DNA of 24,272 bases from NCBI GenBank assembly GCA_937891135.1, contig CALAFB010000117.1:1-24272 (forward strand), given 5' to 3'. Shown here piece by piece: positions 23,756-24,272 of the stretch. Origin of the DNA: an uncultured Elusimicrobium sp. GTDB taxonomy: Bacteria > Elusimicrobiota > Elusimicrobia > Elusimicrobiales > Elusimicrobiaceae. How positions within the stretch are numbered: position 1 is the first letter of the stretch; every line of letters starts with the position of its first letter. The translations under genes and the position numbers were made by a program. The notes below the pieces were generated by a model. That model had not been told where the DNA came from. It saw only the letters and a program-made list of their open reading frames with translations, and ran no database searches.

Positions 23756-24249
23756 CTATTGAATTAAATAACGATAATGTCCGTCATAACCTTTAAGTTC
23801 GTTACCAAAAGATTTACAGAGGTCAATACTTGGCTGGGGAGCTGTTTTGTTTGCAAAACAGTATATAACACCTTGTTGTTTTGCGTTTGGGTACCGATTT
23901 AAAACAAACAGAATTTCGTATTGGTAATTGCTTGCTTTACGATTAAATTGTAATTTTTTTTCTGTTTCTGCGTGCGCCATTGTTAATGTATAACCGTCAG
24001 GAACAGTTATATCAATATCTAGTTTTCTAATGAATCTGTATATGTTCCATTCGCCCAATAATACGCTTCTTGGGCTTGTACTATGGCCCGCCCTACCGTT
24101 AATATTTGGGTAATACGGCTTTTTTCCACGGCTTTATTATATTGTGGCAACGCCACCGCCGCTAATATCCCGATGATAAGCACCACTACCAAAAGTTCAA
24201 TGAGCGTAAACCCTTTGTTAAATAAAGAGGTCATTCCCGATGTTGCCAT
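23756..24249 (-). pseudogene. type IV pilin-like gene with a frameshift
   Basis: The N-terminal frame (24019-24249) carries a prepilin signal, KGFTLIELLVVVLIIGILAA, with cleavage between Gly13 and Phe14 and mature Glu5 (Glu18). It ends in the usual LANGTYT-like motif (here WANGTYTDSLEN) and then a stop. The downstream frame (from about 24030) continues LDIDITVPDGYTLTMAHAE and runs to LCKSFGNEL and GHYRYLIQ at 23756, the pilin C-terminal region. One extra base at the GAAAACTAG near 24026-24034 would join them, so this is one gene broken by a single-base shift. The shift may be real, a sequencing error in a short A run, or phase variation. The frame is open to the window edge upstream, so the true start may lie outside; the ATG at 24249 has no ribosome site. 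Confidence 0.8.
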
Positions 24250-24272
24250 TTGCCCGGTGTTTTTAAATAAAG

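Overview
The window looks like a chromosomal segment from an AT-rich Gram-negative bacterium that makes LPS. Supporting genes are a Kdo transferase, a heptosyltransferase-family (GT9) protein, a YejM/PbgA-like LPS regulator and an AsmA-like protein. The best guess for lineage is a gut-type member of the Elusimicrobiota. This rests on the pilin signature KGFTLIELLVVVLIIGILAA followed by ALPQYNKAVEKSR and on several pilin-like fragments in a short span. It is an inference from sequence style, not a database result.

Layout. (1) 1-3141: a RhuM-family gene convergent with a membrane-anchored HerA/DUF87-type ATPase, which resembles accessory or defence cargo. (2) 3142-3885: no credible gene; dense inverted repeats and stem-loops with a tRNA-3'-end-like stretch. 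(3) 3886-7881 (minus): surface-polysaccharide block of three GT2-type glycosyltransferases and a polysaccharide pyruvyl transferase. The first gene, 7066-7881, is a paralogue of the second but has lost three acidic active-site residues; a consensus promoter lies about 230 nt upstream. (4) 8419-9675 (plus): heavy-metal permease with a C-terminal HMA domain. (5) 9787-12568 (plus): waaA overlapping a GT9 protein with a duplicated N-terminal domain, closed by a strong terminator. (6) 12588-13207: a pilin-like relic inside a repeat-rich region, then an orphan exported protein (13208-13885). (7) 13921-17885 (minus): a multi-pass protein with a Pro/Gln-rich tail, a DUF1232 protein and an AsmA-like protein. 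(8) 18077-20289 (minus): DUF805 protein and the YejM-like protein. (9) 20429-24249: esterase-like lipoprotein, a 55-codon cysteine-containing ORF that resembles a pilin C-terminus, an exported ankyrin-repeat protein, a 2[4Fe-4S] ferredoxin and a frameshifted pilin gene.

Most of the window concerns the cell envelope: Kdo and heptose-type transfer to lipid A/core, polysaccharide decoration, LPS homeostasis (YejM), inter-membrane lipid traffic or outer-membrane assembly (AsmA), and export.

The most notable observations are: three genes with a TATAAT 6-7 nt before the ATG and no Shine-Dalgarno (possible leaderless mRNAs); three broken or partial pilin sequences within 12 kb, one with its hydrophobic core replaced by a 29-nt repeat; a YejM homologue that keeps the full LtaS-type residue set; a one-and-a-half GT9 protein; and a glycosyltransferase paralogue with a degraded active site. 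I found no tRNA, rRNA, CRISPR array, transposase or integrase.
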